Source of the DNA: Tanytarsus gracilentus
Lineage: Eukaryota; Arthropoda; Insecta; Diptera; Chironomidae
Length of the DNA: 64,000 nt
Assembly (NCBI GenBank): GCA_038502055.1
Contig: JAXRKN010000038.1
Location: 3,348,001 to 3,412,000, forward strand
Reading direction: 5' to 3'
Shown in pieces: positions 11,574 through 25,832 of the stretch (its first letter is position 1; each line of letters begins with the position of its first letter). The position numbers and the translations under genes were made by a program. The notes under the pieces are model-generated. The model searched no databases, had not been told where the DNA came from, and saw only the letters and a program-made list of their open reading frames with translations.

Positions 11574-14500
11574 GTAATTTCTTTCTCGCTTCTATTTATA
11601 GCGGCCGCAAATAAATAAATACGTGAAGAAAAAAATATCGGTTTTCACTAACCTTGAACTTCATTTTCATTTCTTTTCGCTTTTCTTTCATTCAGTTTTC
11701 AGAGGAGGGAAATTTTTCTCGTTCTCACTTTTTATTCGCCTTCCATGCAGGCATTTTTTTTTTGTTTAGTTTCTCGATTTTCGTTCGACACTCAGTCAGT
11801 CAGAAGATAATTAAATTGTGAGGATTTTTCTCGTATTTCCTCCTTTTTTTAATTCCGTTTCTCTTGGAAAAAGCGATTTTCTTCTGCAGTCTATCGTGTG
11901 CTCTGAATAGCTTTCGTGCGAAATTAATAGACGATTCAATTAATTTCAGTTAAATAAACATTGAGCAGATATTTTTTTCATTCGAAACATCTCTATTGAG
12001 TTTTTTCTCACTTGATCGCTTAATTGCTAATTGATTGCGGTGGTGATGGAAAAGAATATACACGAAATTTTCTGCACTTCTTTTTAAAATGACCCGTTCC
12101 TTTTGATAGCTGGAAAATCACTTCGCGTGTGTGTGGAAAAATCTGATGTTTTCGTGCTTTCGTGAGCGAATAAACACCCCCTTATACAACGAGGATAATA
12201 TGTTTGTATATAACAACAACACTCGGGGGAGGAGGGTTGAAAAAGACTTTTACTCTCAAATATTTTCTCTCTCTCACTTTTCGTCTACATGCGACAATGG
12301 ATTCGTAAAATATACGTTTTCGATAAAATGCTGAAAAAGCTTACTCGGCAAAACGTGGGTTATGTCATCCTCTCTCTTTTGTACCCTCTTTAATATTTCC
12401 CTCACACATCATTGAATTAAGTGACAACTTTGGTTCTTATCGTGAAAAGCTATTTGTCCGAAATTGTTTTCCATGGAAACGAATTTTCTTGAGATTTATA
12501 CCGTGAAAATAAAATATAATATGGCAAAAAGGTTTTTTTACGTAACGATGATACTTTTTAATATTTTAAAGCGGATTGCTTTTAATGTGTGTCAAAATTT
12601 AATTGGAAGCTTAAAATTTTCGATGGATAAATCGCAAATTAAGTCTCTTTCAACTATTTACTGTGATTTTATTTAGATTTTAAAAAATATTTTCGATGCT
12701 TGCTAATTAATTTTCAACTGGTAACAAAATTTTGTTGACGTGCGAGATAAATTTTTTAAAAATTTCCATGAAACTGATCTTTTTAAGATTCAAATATTTG
12801 CGTGCTATTTTTATCGCCACCCTTAATAATCCCTCGATCGCTAATCGTCTACTCTCTAGACTCACGTCACACTTCTGAGAAACGTTTCGGATATCTCGAA
12901 GCAATTATCGCTATCTCATATTCGCTCTGTTTTAATTCGCAGTAAACTGCCATAAAGTCATTATTTTTTTTTATTTTGTTTGCATATCAAAGCGATTTCG
13001 CAGAATTCCAATTTTGCTTACAAAATCATTCTGATATACGATATCGATTTCTCGAGTGAAAAAGCATACACGCAAAAATGTGTTTATTATGAAATCGTTG
13101 TATTTGAGTTGAGGTTTTAATCGCATGATGTTTGATAAAGCTGCCGTAGTTCTTTATAATTTGCCATCACAAATGCAATAATTACTAACATTGAAGCTTA
13201 AAAATCCATTATCAGAAATTTTCCTATAAACAAGCGATGCGTGACTAAGAAGTTCGAGCTTATAAAGGATTAAATCTCTATGGAAACTCATGAAGTTGCT
13301 TTAATTGCTCATCATTTTCTTGCAAAGTCGAAACCTTTATTGAAAAAGCCGTGCGCAATTCCGGTATAAATGAGCTTTGCAAAGCAAAAATATATATTCG
13401 ATGCGTTCAGGGAGAATTGAGAAGCCTTTAGCTGGAAATTTATTTTTAACAACCACTTTTTTAACTGGATTGTATTAAATTACGGGAAATTTTTTTTTTG
13501 TGTAAAATATCCAAACACAAACTGAGGAAAAATGCCAGACTTTGAGCGATAATTTAACTACTCTTTAAAAACATTTATAAAGCCTCTTATAAATTGACTT
13601 TTGAAAAGCTTCTTTCTGAGAGAATTACCATCATGTTTGTCCCATGAAGCCGGAGAAGTCTTCTTTTATATTATTTTAGGACGAAGAATTTTGCCAACAC
13701 AACCAGAGAAAAATCTTTTGTTAAGCAACAACAACATTGAAAAGAACTTTCATACAAAGCAAAGAAAACCCTCAACAAAGCTCAATAGAAAAATGTTTTT
13801 ATGGGATTAGAGTGAGAGGGAAAATGAAAATATATATGAGTGAAAGTGAGAGAGAGAAAAGTTTCATTCACCAGAAATTCATACGAAAAATATTCACACT
13901 CCCCTCACACCCTCAACGTCGTCGTACGATTTCCATGAGTCGAAAGAGAAAAAAAAAATATAAATGGAAAAAAGCTTTTTGCTCGAAAACGTAGATCAGG
14001 GAGCGAACTACAATATGCAGTCGAATGGGGTAGGTTGTGGGTGGAAATACGAGAGAAAAAATGTTTTTCTCTCTCACTTTCAGCACTGTCATTGCTTTTC
14101 ATCGTACAATGCTCCAAGGTCAACTTCTCTTTTAATGGAATTGTATTAAAATTTCGCAAACAATTTTTAGCGTAAAATTTACCGTGTCGCTAGGTGGTGG
14201 CAGCATCTCAACAAAGAAATCAGATCCGAAAATTTCAATTGTGGAAAATATCAAAAAAATACATTAGTCAGATGAAGGTGGTTGATGTTGACATTGGAAT
14301 TTTTTCCCTTCTGAAAATTACCGTTGTTATCTCTTCTTCTTTTTTTCATTTTCCTCTCTATCATGTCGACATGAATGTTTGTAATTTTTCCGCTCGGTTG
14401 TTTTTTTTTTTCGGTAACCGGCGCATGTCATCTGTTTCAAGTTCTTCGCATAGCTTCATAGGGTGGTGGTAGCTCTTGGTAGTAACATAAACAACAACAA

Positions 14501-17500
14501 TTTGTGATAATAATAAGTGGCATAGAGGTCAAATGATGGAAAATAAAACTTTTGCTGATGCTCGGGTGTGCAATGGAGAATTGAAAGTTTACTTGAAATG
14601 TGAGATGTTTGAGCATGCAGGTTTAAGGAAATCCCAAAATACATTTCCATGAATCTTATCGCACAATACCGACCATAGAAATTAATTTAATTGGAAATTG
14701 AATTTATTGCGATTGAAATTTATTGAATTGAGTAAATTTTCCACTCATCGGTTTTCAAATAATTTTCTGATTTATTTTTTTTGGTTAAATAAATAAATTT
14801 ATTATTCATGAGATACATCATGACGTTCTGCTCAATCACAACCCGATTCTCTTTTGCTAATTAAATTTTTATGATTCTTTCTTCTTCATCATGATGAGAT
14901 TTTGTTTCAAAAAATCTAAGAGCGATTTTAATTAAATTAAGGATGAAGATGATGCTGTTGCGTAATGTTCACAGATACCGATTGAAAAGAGATCCGTTTT
15001 CTCAATTGGTTGCCAAGCGTTTGAAATCAAAAACTCCATAGAGAGCAAGCAAACATTGAGAAAATTCACTCTCGAATAAATTTCTTCGTTCAAGGTTTAT
15101 TTGATGAAGCAAACCATAACCCACGCAAAAAAGTCGTCTTATACTTGCGAAAGAAGCTTTTTTTGCAGCCCATTTTACATTTATTATGTGTGCCCCGCTC
15201 TTTCAATGGAAATTATATGAAATGTCAAATTAGATTTTAATTTTAAATTCACAAGAATCGCCTCAAAGGAAATTCAATTTTTATTATTGTGAGCAAGACA
15301 CATTTTGATGTTATAACAAGTGGTAAAATTATAAAGATAGCTCACAGTCAATTAGGAGGTAATTTTTACGTTGCTAGACTGCATCAGCCACGCGCATTAA
15401 TTTCCCTCAAAATCTTCGTACACATGATGAAATTCAATTACAGTTATTGTAGCGAAAACAAATTTTCATAAGTTCCTTTGAAAATAAATTTTAGACCGTT
15501 TTTACACTCGATTGAATTTTATTAATTTGTATTTACTAACTGATTCGTGGTAATTACTAATTAGGTGAAATTAAATTAACTTCTAAGCATCGCAAATAAA
15601 TTTAAAAGTTAACCATTAAATTTTCGAGCACTCATTGACTTTTAACTTTTCTTAAGTGCTGCACACGTTTCGCTTTGAATCACCCTCGAAAGAACCATCG
15701 ATGATTCACTTGGAAGTTCTTTCAATTAAAATTGGATAATTGCTTTTCAACCACCCTCGGGGGTGAGACGATATTAAACAGATTGAACCTTGAAATGTTA
15801 TTTGAAGTGTGTGTTTATGTATCACGAGTGAGTGAGAGCGAGAGGAAATTGAAAATGTCTTTTCGTGACCGCACATCAATGCGATTCAGACAAATTTTTC
15901 GTCTTCTTAAGGAGCTTCGGTTTGCTTAAAGCTTACGCGTGGATGTTCATTTTCGCTCGAGTGATTTGTGTATGTGTGAGTGGGCGAAGCGAAGGATGAT
16001 AATGTTGATGATGGTTGCGAGTGATGGATGGATGGAGAAAAGAAATTTATCGCAGCGAAGAAGAAATGGAAAATGATGAAAAGTAAGAAGAAAGAAAATT
16101 TTCATTCATACTACGCATATACACAGAAAAAAATTCGCCGAGCAGAGAGTGAGAAAGAGAAAACACAAACCCTATGGTGGAGGAGGAAGGGAGGGGGAGG
16201 CTTAACGAAGAAGATCTCTCAAGGATTTTTGGTCTTGCTTCGGCAGACACGTGTAGGAAAAACAGCGAGTGTGCCGAGTATGAGAAGAAAACATTTTAAT
16301 TTTTCTTAATAGAATATTTCAACCATAAATAGACCTTTTGATATAGCAAATGTCTTTCGGGACCAAATACCTAAATTGTTATTTGTGGAATTTTTAATTC
16401 TCAACCGCAAGAAAATTGCCAAAATTACTCGGAAAAATCTGAATTGGAAATTACTAAAATTAAAAAGAAAAATTTTCCATTGAAATTTTTTTTTTCGTTG
16501 GCTATTTCGCGCGCTTCATTTTTTCCCCATTCACTCATGTCTAATGAGAAATGACGTGATTTTTACGAGACAATATTAAAAATAAAATATATCACCCACG
16601 ATTGTCGTAAAATTAATTTGCAGTTTTTCTTCGCTCCGAATGATGAATTGCCAAAATTATTGTAGTAGAAAAACGTAAACTTCCTTCTTTTTATTTCTCG
16701 ATTTTCCCTTTTTTCTCACTCTCGTCTCCGCGTCATCTTATAATATTTTGAAATTATGCCAAAATATCATCTACAGGAATAAGAGTAGCGTCCCGCTTCA
16801 AATTGCATGGCGTATCCAATTTGTAAAATCTCGTGATGGCAACAAAAAAAAAGAAAGGAGAGTAAATACTGCAATACTCGTAAGTGCAGCGGAGTAGTAA
16901 AACTCTTTTTATAACCCGGCGAGCCGGCATCATGAGTTATTGTGCAGCATATGCGCTTGAGACGATGAGTGAGAATATCAAAAAATTTACTCATAAGAAT
17001 TCTCTTTTAATTATTTTATATGCAAAAATTTAACTCGACATTTACACACATGATGTTGAATGTGAAGAAAAAAGAAGAAGTTGAGTCAGTTAAAAAGTAG
17101 ATGAGTCAGACATATATTAAAAAAAGTGACAAAAGGGCAATGAACAAGCATGAATTGCATTCTTAGACATTTTCATTATTATTTTCGTCCAATTTTTTTT
17201 GCAGATTCTCACAATATAATAATGTAAAAAGCACAACTGCAATGTGCAAAATATTTTTTATCGTGCCTATTTTGCAATTAATGAAAAAAAGTTGTTAAAA
17301 TTAGATTACAAATTTTTAAACTGCTATTTGCCGCTGTCGCTTTTTTACGATGTACGTCGACATAAATGAAACATTTATATTTTTCCGCTCCCCGTGTATA
17401 TGAAAGAGCTTCATTTGAAATTTTGATCAAGGAATTTATTTGCAAATCAAATATATCGTTTTACTTTATAGTAGAGTACAGTAAAATCTCTCCATGATGA

Positions 17501-19480
17501 TTTTGCGTTGCGGCGGGGGATTAAAAAGACACACCTAAAGCTCCTGTGAGACTCAATCACGTTGCTAATGGGACGCGGATTTGGGAGAGCGAATAACTAG
17601 TTCAACGGGTTATATATTTGATCATATTTAAAGTTTATTTTACACTCACACAGACTTTCTTTCCTTTATCATCGAGTGAGAAAGAGAAAAAAATCTGTCA
17701 CCAAAAAGGCGATGTGTGGCGAATGAACAATTTATTTCTGCGATGCTATTGAGTCAACATCTGTTGGCGATGACTTTATGTTCTCGCCATTATTTAATGA
17801 ACTTCAATTAGTGTTCATAAAGCACCCAGTTTCGGACCATCTAGATCGTGTACGAGCGTGTTTCGCAGCAAATTTTATACGAGTGTCAAATGTCATCAAA
17901 TTTCGCAGATGATTACAGCGATGCTTTTAATTTCAATCAATTAATCAAAACCTCCGACTTTGTTTGCATGTGTGGAGAGGAAAAAATCGACATTCCACAA
18001 TTCTCGAGTCTATTTGCTTCATTCTTATCGTCGAGAAATATTTGTGTGATCAAAGCCCGTGTCCTTATGTCATCACTGCCAAATAATTCAAAACAGCTAG
18101 AAAATTCAGTCGTCCATGCTTGGTGGAATTAATGATGTTGAAAAAAAATTAATTCTTATAGTTATTAAAAATGTTTTTAATTCATTGTTTTTCAAATAAT
18201 TTTAAATCTTGTTGCAAAGTCATTAATTTCTTTCTTAGTCATCAATTTTTTAAAAATAATGAAATTAATTTTTCTACAATTTTGCAACGACTGATTATTT
18301 AAGCTAATTAAGTTCTTAAAAGAATTTATGTAATCATTTTATGAGAAATAAGAAAACAAATTTTTTCCTGTCTCTCTCTCTCTTCTTCTCGTGAGTAGTG
18401 GCGAAGAGGAATTTTTTATCATCTCGCACATTTTGGAATATAAACATGCCATATATATAAAATGTGTGTATAGTATTGTGTGTTGTTGGAGGAGAGTTAA
18501 GAAGAAGATTGTTCAGTCTCCAGAGCGACAAAAAAATAAAATATAAATATAAATACATATTTTAATATATGTACGAATACAAAGTGTGCATACATCTGAA
18601 CACATTGACATACCACGAACAAAATAAGGAGAAGGCGCGATATGAAGAAGAAGGAAAACGCCTTTTTGTGTATATTTGCTCACAATAATCCATTCCATCA
18701 AATCCATTAAATTATCATGTGTAGTGTGAATCGTACACACTCTCGCAACTTTATTCTGAGACTTAAACATTCAAAAAGAATCTCGTCGCTTTTTTAGTGG
18801 AATAATAAACTCACGAAATTGTTTAAGGTAGAACGTGATTCTGAGCTTAAGACTGATAAATTGTCATCAATGATTTAAACAATGAATAATGTGTGCAATT
18901 TTAAGACAATCGAAGAAATTTGGAATTTCTAATGAAATTTAAGGATTAAATTAAGCGCCTCGGCAACAACGCACCGACATCATTATCAACGTCTTCGTAA
19001 TCAACGGAGCTATTATTATCGACAACGTCCTATTCAAACACACCACATCGATTTATATTTCATACAATATCACACCGAAAAAAAAACTACTTTTTGGAGA
19101 ACTCAAAACCAGTTTTTTGTGTGTTGATTTTGTGCTTCGTGTTTTTTAAAAAACGAGAAAAAAAGAATTCTTGTACAGTGCATGTTTCGTACGTAGTAAA
19201 ATTCCACAACGTCCACAGCTTCTTATTCCCTCTCTCTCTGTCTCTCCATTTTACTCACTCACTTTCGAGTTCCTTGTGCGAAGGAGAATAGTGGAATTAT
19301 AAAAATTAAATGAATCTCATTCTGGATAGAGTCTAGAATGGAAGGCGGATTAAGAGTGTATAATTCTATCATATATTTTTATAGATTCGTTTCTCCTCCT
19401 TTGCCTTCACTTCTAGCGTGCTATTATTAATTTTGTCTATTGCTTAAATGCCTAGAGGTGGTGTAAGAGGTATTTTTTAA

Positions 19481-19508
19481 CTAACTCGCATGCTCTAACT
19501 CGCATGCT
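19481..19508. repeat. Tandem duplication of a 14-bp unit
   Basis: Two perfect adjacent copies of CTAACTCGCATGCT, followed by CTCG. A recent slippage duplication with no gene context. Confidence 0.8.
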
Positions 19509-21589
19509 CTCGAAAAAAAAGTTTATCGTCTCGGGGCTTTAGAATAATTTAATTCTCATAATGAGGAGCAATGAGTCATTTTGGGTTGAGGGATTATAAG
19601 TGATGGTGCATTAATCAATCAGTGGCGCTTTTGAAAATTCAAGTTTTAATGTCACTAATTTTTTTTCGAGAGCTAGAGTGATCAATAGCAATTAAGAGAT
19701 CTTTAGTTTTTTTTCTGTTGTTTTCTTGGAATCTTCTTCGCATTTTCATGATTATCCCCGCGCGTCGTCTCGACAACGACGACTCTTTCTTTCGTTCATG
19801 CGAGAAGTGGATCTCTATAGCGATGGGATAGCGTAGATATAGATAGGAGAAGAATACGGCAAATAATGAGGAGCCAAAGCGATGAGATGAGTGAGAGAAT
19901 GTGAAAGTGTAAAAAAGAATAAATTCCTCGAAGATGGCAGCGAAGAGATGTTATTATATAATTACCATAATGAGGTTCTTTAAAGCATAATTATGGGATT
20001 CTTTTGTCTTCAATTCCTCCACATTATTTCTCTCTTTTACTCGCGCAAAAGTATTTGAACAATCATTTATCGTCGGCTTTTAGTCATACTCGCTACTCAC
20101 ACCCCATTCCTCCACCGCTTATGACCTCTTGTGAAAGACAATCTTATATCTCGCTACACACATCGAGCTCATTTTTCTCCACTTCATTCTTCCATACGGA
20201 TACATCGACAAAAATATTATGTATTTTTTTTTATATTCTGGTGTGTCTCTGATTTTCGCCGGCAAAACCAGCGTAATAATGGCGAAAAACAACAACGGCA
20301 TGAGAATATATTATCTCACATTGAATTACATAAAAAAAGAATATTTCTGCACTTACGTTTTAAGATTTTTTTTCTCGGCCCGTCGACGACGTCGTTGAAT
20401 TTAAAACTCACAAAAGAAGAATTAATTCTCTGAAGCGTTCCAGAGTCACACGGACTTTTTTTTCGGGTTGAAATTTTAATTAATTTATTTTATCTTCACT
20501 TCACTCTTTTTTTTATATTATCACTCGATGCACTTGGCCTCCAAAGTCATTCAGCGAGCACGAAATATGAGAGCTTTTTTTATAGTCGAGAAAGATGATG
20601 TGATAATTTATATTTAATTTAATCCAGTAAATAATAATTATGTCACTTGCAATACGACTCTCTTCATCGCCATTCGACAGTTTGATTTATATCGCAGAAA
20701 TAAAAGAACAAAATATGTAATAAAGCTCCCTCGGGGAAGAAGAAATCGTACACTCTCCGCGCGTAAGACGTGAATCACTTCTCTTTGTTATTATTTAATG
20801 AATCACAACATGAAAACTCTCATAAGGAGATTAATTTTTTTTCGTTATAGCAACAAGAGCACATAAAAATTTGACTTTGTAACTTTTTTTTATTTTTTTC
20901 GCATCAAATTTTATTTTTTATTTTTCAATTTTCGAGTTTAGTTGTCGCTGATAAAGTGCGATGACTTATCAAGACGGTTTTTTTATATAATAAAAAAAAG
21001 TTATTACTGTATGCAAAAATAGTATAAATCACTAAGCAATATATATGTGAATACAAAAATCTGTCACTGTTTCAGTTTTTTTTAAAAATTCTTTTCAAAA
21101 AATGAAGCAAGAACGTCGCGAGATTTTATTCTTTACCAACAGAATGTTCTTTCTCGACTGAATCGTCGACAACTTCGGGTCGACATTTGAGAATGGAGAA
21201 AAAGTTTTTTTGTTGTTTGAACGAAGCGAGAGAAGAAAAAAAGATGAAAAACATTCGACTACGACGAGTGCAAATATATGACTAACACAGGCTTATGTTT
21301 AACTCATACATAAATAATAATAAAAAAGCTGATCGCAGAAAAAAAGTTTTTCTCTCGCGTTGTCGGCATAATTTGATAATATTTTTTTTCTCCTAAAAAA
21401 GAATTAATTTTACTCGTTAAATATCAAAGTGACATCGAGACTCAACTTGTTGATAAAAAAAATTTATTCAATGAAGCGAGTTTCTAATGAGGAGAAAAAT
21501 ATTAAATTCTCTCACTCTCTCATCATTAGCATATATATGTATGATGTATAAACACACTCGCCGCATGAAGCCGAAATAAAAAAAAAAGG

Positions 21590-21610
21590 AAGAGAGAGAG
21601 AGAGAGAGAT
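21590..21610. repeat. GA dinucleotide microsatellite
   Basis: An uninterrupted GA run of about nine units in gene-free DNA. Confidence 0.8.
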
Positions 21611-24600
21611 TCTTTACAACTTGTTTTGCTGTCGTCTGTCGCTCGATGTGATTATGCTTTTGGAATTTTTATACATATACTTTTTTCAAGAACAATCTTC
21701 TTCTTCTTTTCTCACCCATTCCACCTTACTTTGCTTGCTGTTTGGGCGATGAAAGTGATGGTATATGATGTGTACGAGTGAGCGCTTTGATAAATAACGA
21801 GAGTCATTATGAAAATCGTTTCTCGGTCCTTTTACGAGCGGAAGAGCTTTTTCATTCACACTTTTTTCGAATTCACTTTTCCCCTTTTACGCCATTCAGA
21901 GTTTTTCAGCTTACAATTTACGAACATCCCTTTTAAGAGGTTTTTTTCTCCGAATCTTACTACTGGTGTTTTTCATTTTGGAATTATTTCCACAAAATAC
22001 CTTTACGCTAGTGATTAAACGAGCATGAGAAGCTTAAAGTGAGATTGAACGAGAATGAGAGAGAAAATAACTAATTTTAAGCTTGCTACTGATTTAATCA
22101 AGAAATTCTTAATTCTTCGTAATTCTTAATTGATGCCGATATTTTAAATTTAAAAACTCCGTCATACGGAATTAATTAACCAAGTTTGTTAGGGATTTTA
22201 ATTTGTTTGATAGCTTTTCTAGCGAACTTAATTACAAAGTAAAATTTATTTATTTAAAGTTTTATTAAAATGATTATTATTTATAAATAATTTTTAAATG
22301 TTTTCTAATTTTTACTTCGCCAAATTTAAAATTAAGTTTTTTCTTACCTAAATAGTTTTAACTTAAATTTAAGTTATTTCTTAATTTGAACTTTTAATTA
22401 GATGAATATCGAAAACAATTATCGCGTTAATTAAAATCTTTTTTCTTTAAACATGCGTGCAGAATAAAAAGATTAAAAACTAATGAGTTGGATAATTTTA
22501 CAAAATTTGTTTGATATTGTTCAACTTTATTAAGCTTTGATTTTTCTAAGAAAACTTTTGATACCAAATGTCTTTTAAGTCCTAATCAACGCACATAAGG
22601 AATTCCCTCAAAAAATTCCATTTTCTCATAAAATTGATTTTTAAAAGTTTAACGGATTAATTTTTAAAACGAAATTTTTTAGAACATAAAAATCAGAGAA
22701 TTGCGTTTGATGTCTCAGAGAAGAGAAAAAAATTATGACGTCATTTGCATGTTACATAAGTGAATGAAATTGAAATTGAGATATTGAGCGTGCAATATGG
22801 GAGGAAGAAGAAGAAGAAGAAAAAGATTCGAACGATTGATATAACACACAAGAAATTCAAAATAAATTCTAATAAAGTTGAAAGAGAGCTGCGAGAAAGC
22901 GTAAGTCGGGAAGCAGAAGCGAGCAGCGATAAATTAACGTGAACGAAATGTAAACAAAAATTTTCGATCAAGAATTTTTTGCGAATATGCTAATGCGTTT
23001 TGTTACCTGCTGCTTGCGGTTGAAACTCTCGCTCGCTTCTTTCATTTATTGTCGTCCACTTGAGAGTTTCTTATTTTTTTCCCATACCTTCGCATACCTA
23101 CTCATTGTATATAAGTGAGTGAGTGAATGACTGCAACTCTCGCTGTTGATCGCTTCTGAGTAAAACAATTAATTGACAGTTTATTTTTCGGCAAAATGCG
23201 CTCTTTCATTTCACTTCATGCTCCTCGAATTTCATTGGCATTTCAGATTCTTTGGACACATTTAACGGAGACCGTCGTCGTCGACAGTGTTTCGCGATAT
23301 CGCATGGTAAAATCTTTTCTCTCTCACCCATTTACTCAATGCGGCAAAATGCACATAACGTGAAAAGTGCACATCTTTTGTTCTCCTCGCATCGGAATGT
23401 TCTTTGCTCTTTTTTTTCACTGGAAATCATTGTGATTCGAAAGAATTTCAATGAAAATGATATATACTCACATTTAGAGCACACACAGGTCTCTCCTTTC
23501 AAAGCGAAATGATATAAATGCGGCAAAATGTTGAGAAGAATGATCCGAAAAAAAATGAGCAAAAATATCTTTATCGACCCATCTTTCTTCTTACTATTCT
23601 GCCTCTTTTAACTTTTTTTTTGGCTTTTTCCATAACTCTCAAAGCGAGTAAAACGAACATACATGGAGTGAGTGAGGGAGAAGAATTGAATTAAAATCAC
23701 AACTCTGAGGAATGAAAATTGAAAGAGAAAATAAAAACCGGGCTATGTTTGTTGGATGAGAAAACAAGAAAAAGGCTAACAATGACGAGCTTGAAACCAG
23801 AAATGTATACAACTCCAATGAAAAAGAATATACAAGAAAGAAAAAAAACATGCAAGATCGGATTCAACACCCAGTATGGGTTGGTGGAGAGAGAGAAAAA
23901 ATTATAACGACCTTGGTAGAACTACTACGAGATACCACGGCAATTGTTGTATAGTTTCTAGTTTTTCCCTTCATTCTTACTAGTCAATGTTTTTTTTTCT
24001 CGTAATTCTCCAACTACTTTACCCGCCATTCATTCCATTGCATGTAATACGCACTTTAAGCGACTTCAATTGCACTCAATGGCAACAGCAACAACAACTC
24101 GCTTTTACTACCAGTCAAATCAAATTCCAATCTCTTTTATTGTGATTCAGACTTCAGACCATTAAACTTCATTAACATTTCAGAATTGGAAAGAGATGAA
24201 AATGCACAACACACAGTTTTTTCATTCCATCTATGAGCAATTAATTTCGAGACGAGATTCCACTTGATTTTGATTTTTTCTCCTTCTCTCTCATCTCATT
24301 CTCGCTTTCGACTTTATATATTTTTTTCTTTTTAATTTTCTAAGCTCAAAGAGCCTCATTTCAATTATCGCTTCAAGCCAAATTGAGCTATACGGTGGCG
24401 TGGGCCTCTTCACATAGCATTGGATTACAAGTCACACGAGATGCTATCGATTAATTTACTTACTGCTCTGTAATGGAAAAATTTATGTGAGATGTAACCT
24501 AAATTTTAAATTCAATCTTGAGTCTAAATTAAGATTGCTTTAATTTGCACTCAAGTTGCTTTAAATTCTTACTTCCAGAGCTGTAAAATTTAACCTCACT

Positions 24601-25780
24601 TTTTAAAAGTTAATAAAACCAATCCATATCAACTTTCATCATTTCCAAAGAAAGTGGTGATGATGAAGTGCTTTGAACTTTGCACTCACACGAGATGATT
24701 CGAAATTAATGTTTGTTTACAAACATTTTTCTGAAATAAAAAAAATCAGGGCTCGGTTCATGGTAGATTAGAATTAAATGATTTCACTATATTTCCACGC
24801 TGCGCTGTAAAGAAAGTGAGATCATGATAGAAAAAAAAGCAAGCGATTATAATTAAATTGTTTCATGTCTGCGTTCGGGGAAATTACACTAAAAGAATTT
24901 TTAATTTTTTCTCGAGCTCACAAAATCGACCTCTTATCCACAAAAGGAGATTAAAAGAGAATCAAAAAGTCATAATTCTTATTTTTTTCATCTTTTCATC
25001 TCGAGTGTCGTAAAAAATCTTTTCATTCTTTTAGAAAAAATTGAGAGCCATTTAAAAGGACACACAGCAGAGAAAGAATGTTTTCTCTGAAGTAATTAAC
25101 ATCTCTTTCATAATTTACTATGCTGCTCGATACTGGTTCGAGAGATGTGAGCTCAATGCCGTGCCACAAAAGGATCCTCTTATGTTTGCGAGTGAGAGGA
25201 GGGAAAAAAATTATTCATGCCTACATGCGATGTGTGAGAAAAAATCTGCTAAGACACCTTGCAGCAACACACAGTGACACAAAAGGCACTTAGAAATACA
25301 AAGGATTTGGATGGGGCATCTTTGATTGAAATTCGTCTTCTTCTCTTAAATGGATTTTGAGTGCAATCCGCTTATTTTTTTCTCTCCCTTTCATTCTTTC
25401 ACTCTTTAGCTTATAAAGTCCTTAACAAACAAGCATCCAAGTGCATGAACGAGTGTGAGTGGCGATGAGAGATGAAAGGACAAGCAAAGAGAAGATGAAG
25501 AAAAAGTTCTTAGAAGCGAAAAAATGCAAACGCACAATAGGATGGATTGGTACGTACAATGAAACAAGACAATGAACGACACACAAAACGTAAGAATGGA
25601 ACAAAATCAGATTTTAACAATAAATTTCTTACGCTTCTTTTGTGATTCTCAAGTGCCTTCCATTGTGTGCCTATTATTCCCTCCAATCGGTCTCTCACTC
25701 TACGTTTTTAATGTCTTGAAATGAAAATAAGTTATGCGATTTATGAAACTATCTCATGAGGTCCCAGAAGCTGTAAAAAG

Positions 25781-25832
25781 CCTGTTGGAAATTATGTTTC
25801 CAAATTACGTAAAAAAGGCCTGTTGGAAATTA
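25781..25832. repeat. Direct repeat of CCTGTTGGAAATTA, 38 bases apart
   Basis: CCTGTTGGAAATTA occurs at 25781-25794 and again at 25819-25832. The preceding A-rich segment is also similar in both copies. No coding context. Confidence 0.75.

Noticed and set aside
17848..18132. 94-codon ORF in the 9-27 kb desert
   Set aside because: It begins with GTG rather than ATG, has no family resemblance and no splice partners. Probably chance.
22815..22840. GATTCGAAC resembling a tRNA B box
   Set aside because: No A box at proper distance on either strand, and no cloverleaf could be folded by eye.
25130..25150. GGTTCGAGA resembling a tRNA B box
   Set aside because: The box lacks the following CC, and no A box or acceptor stem is present.
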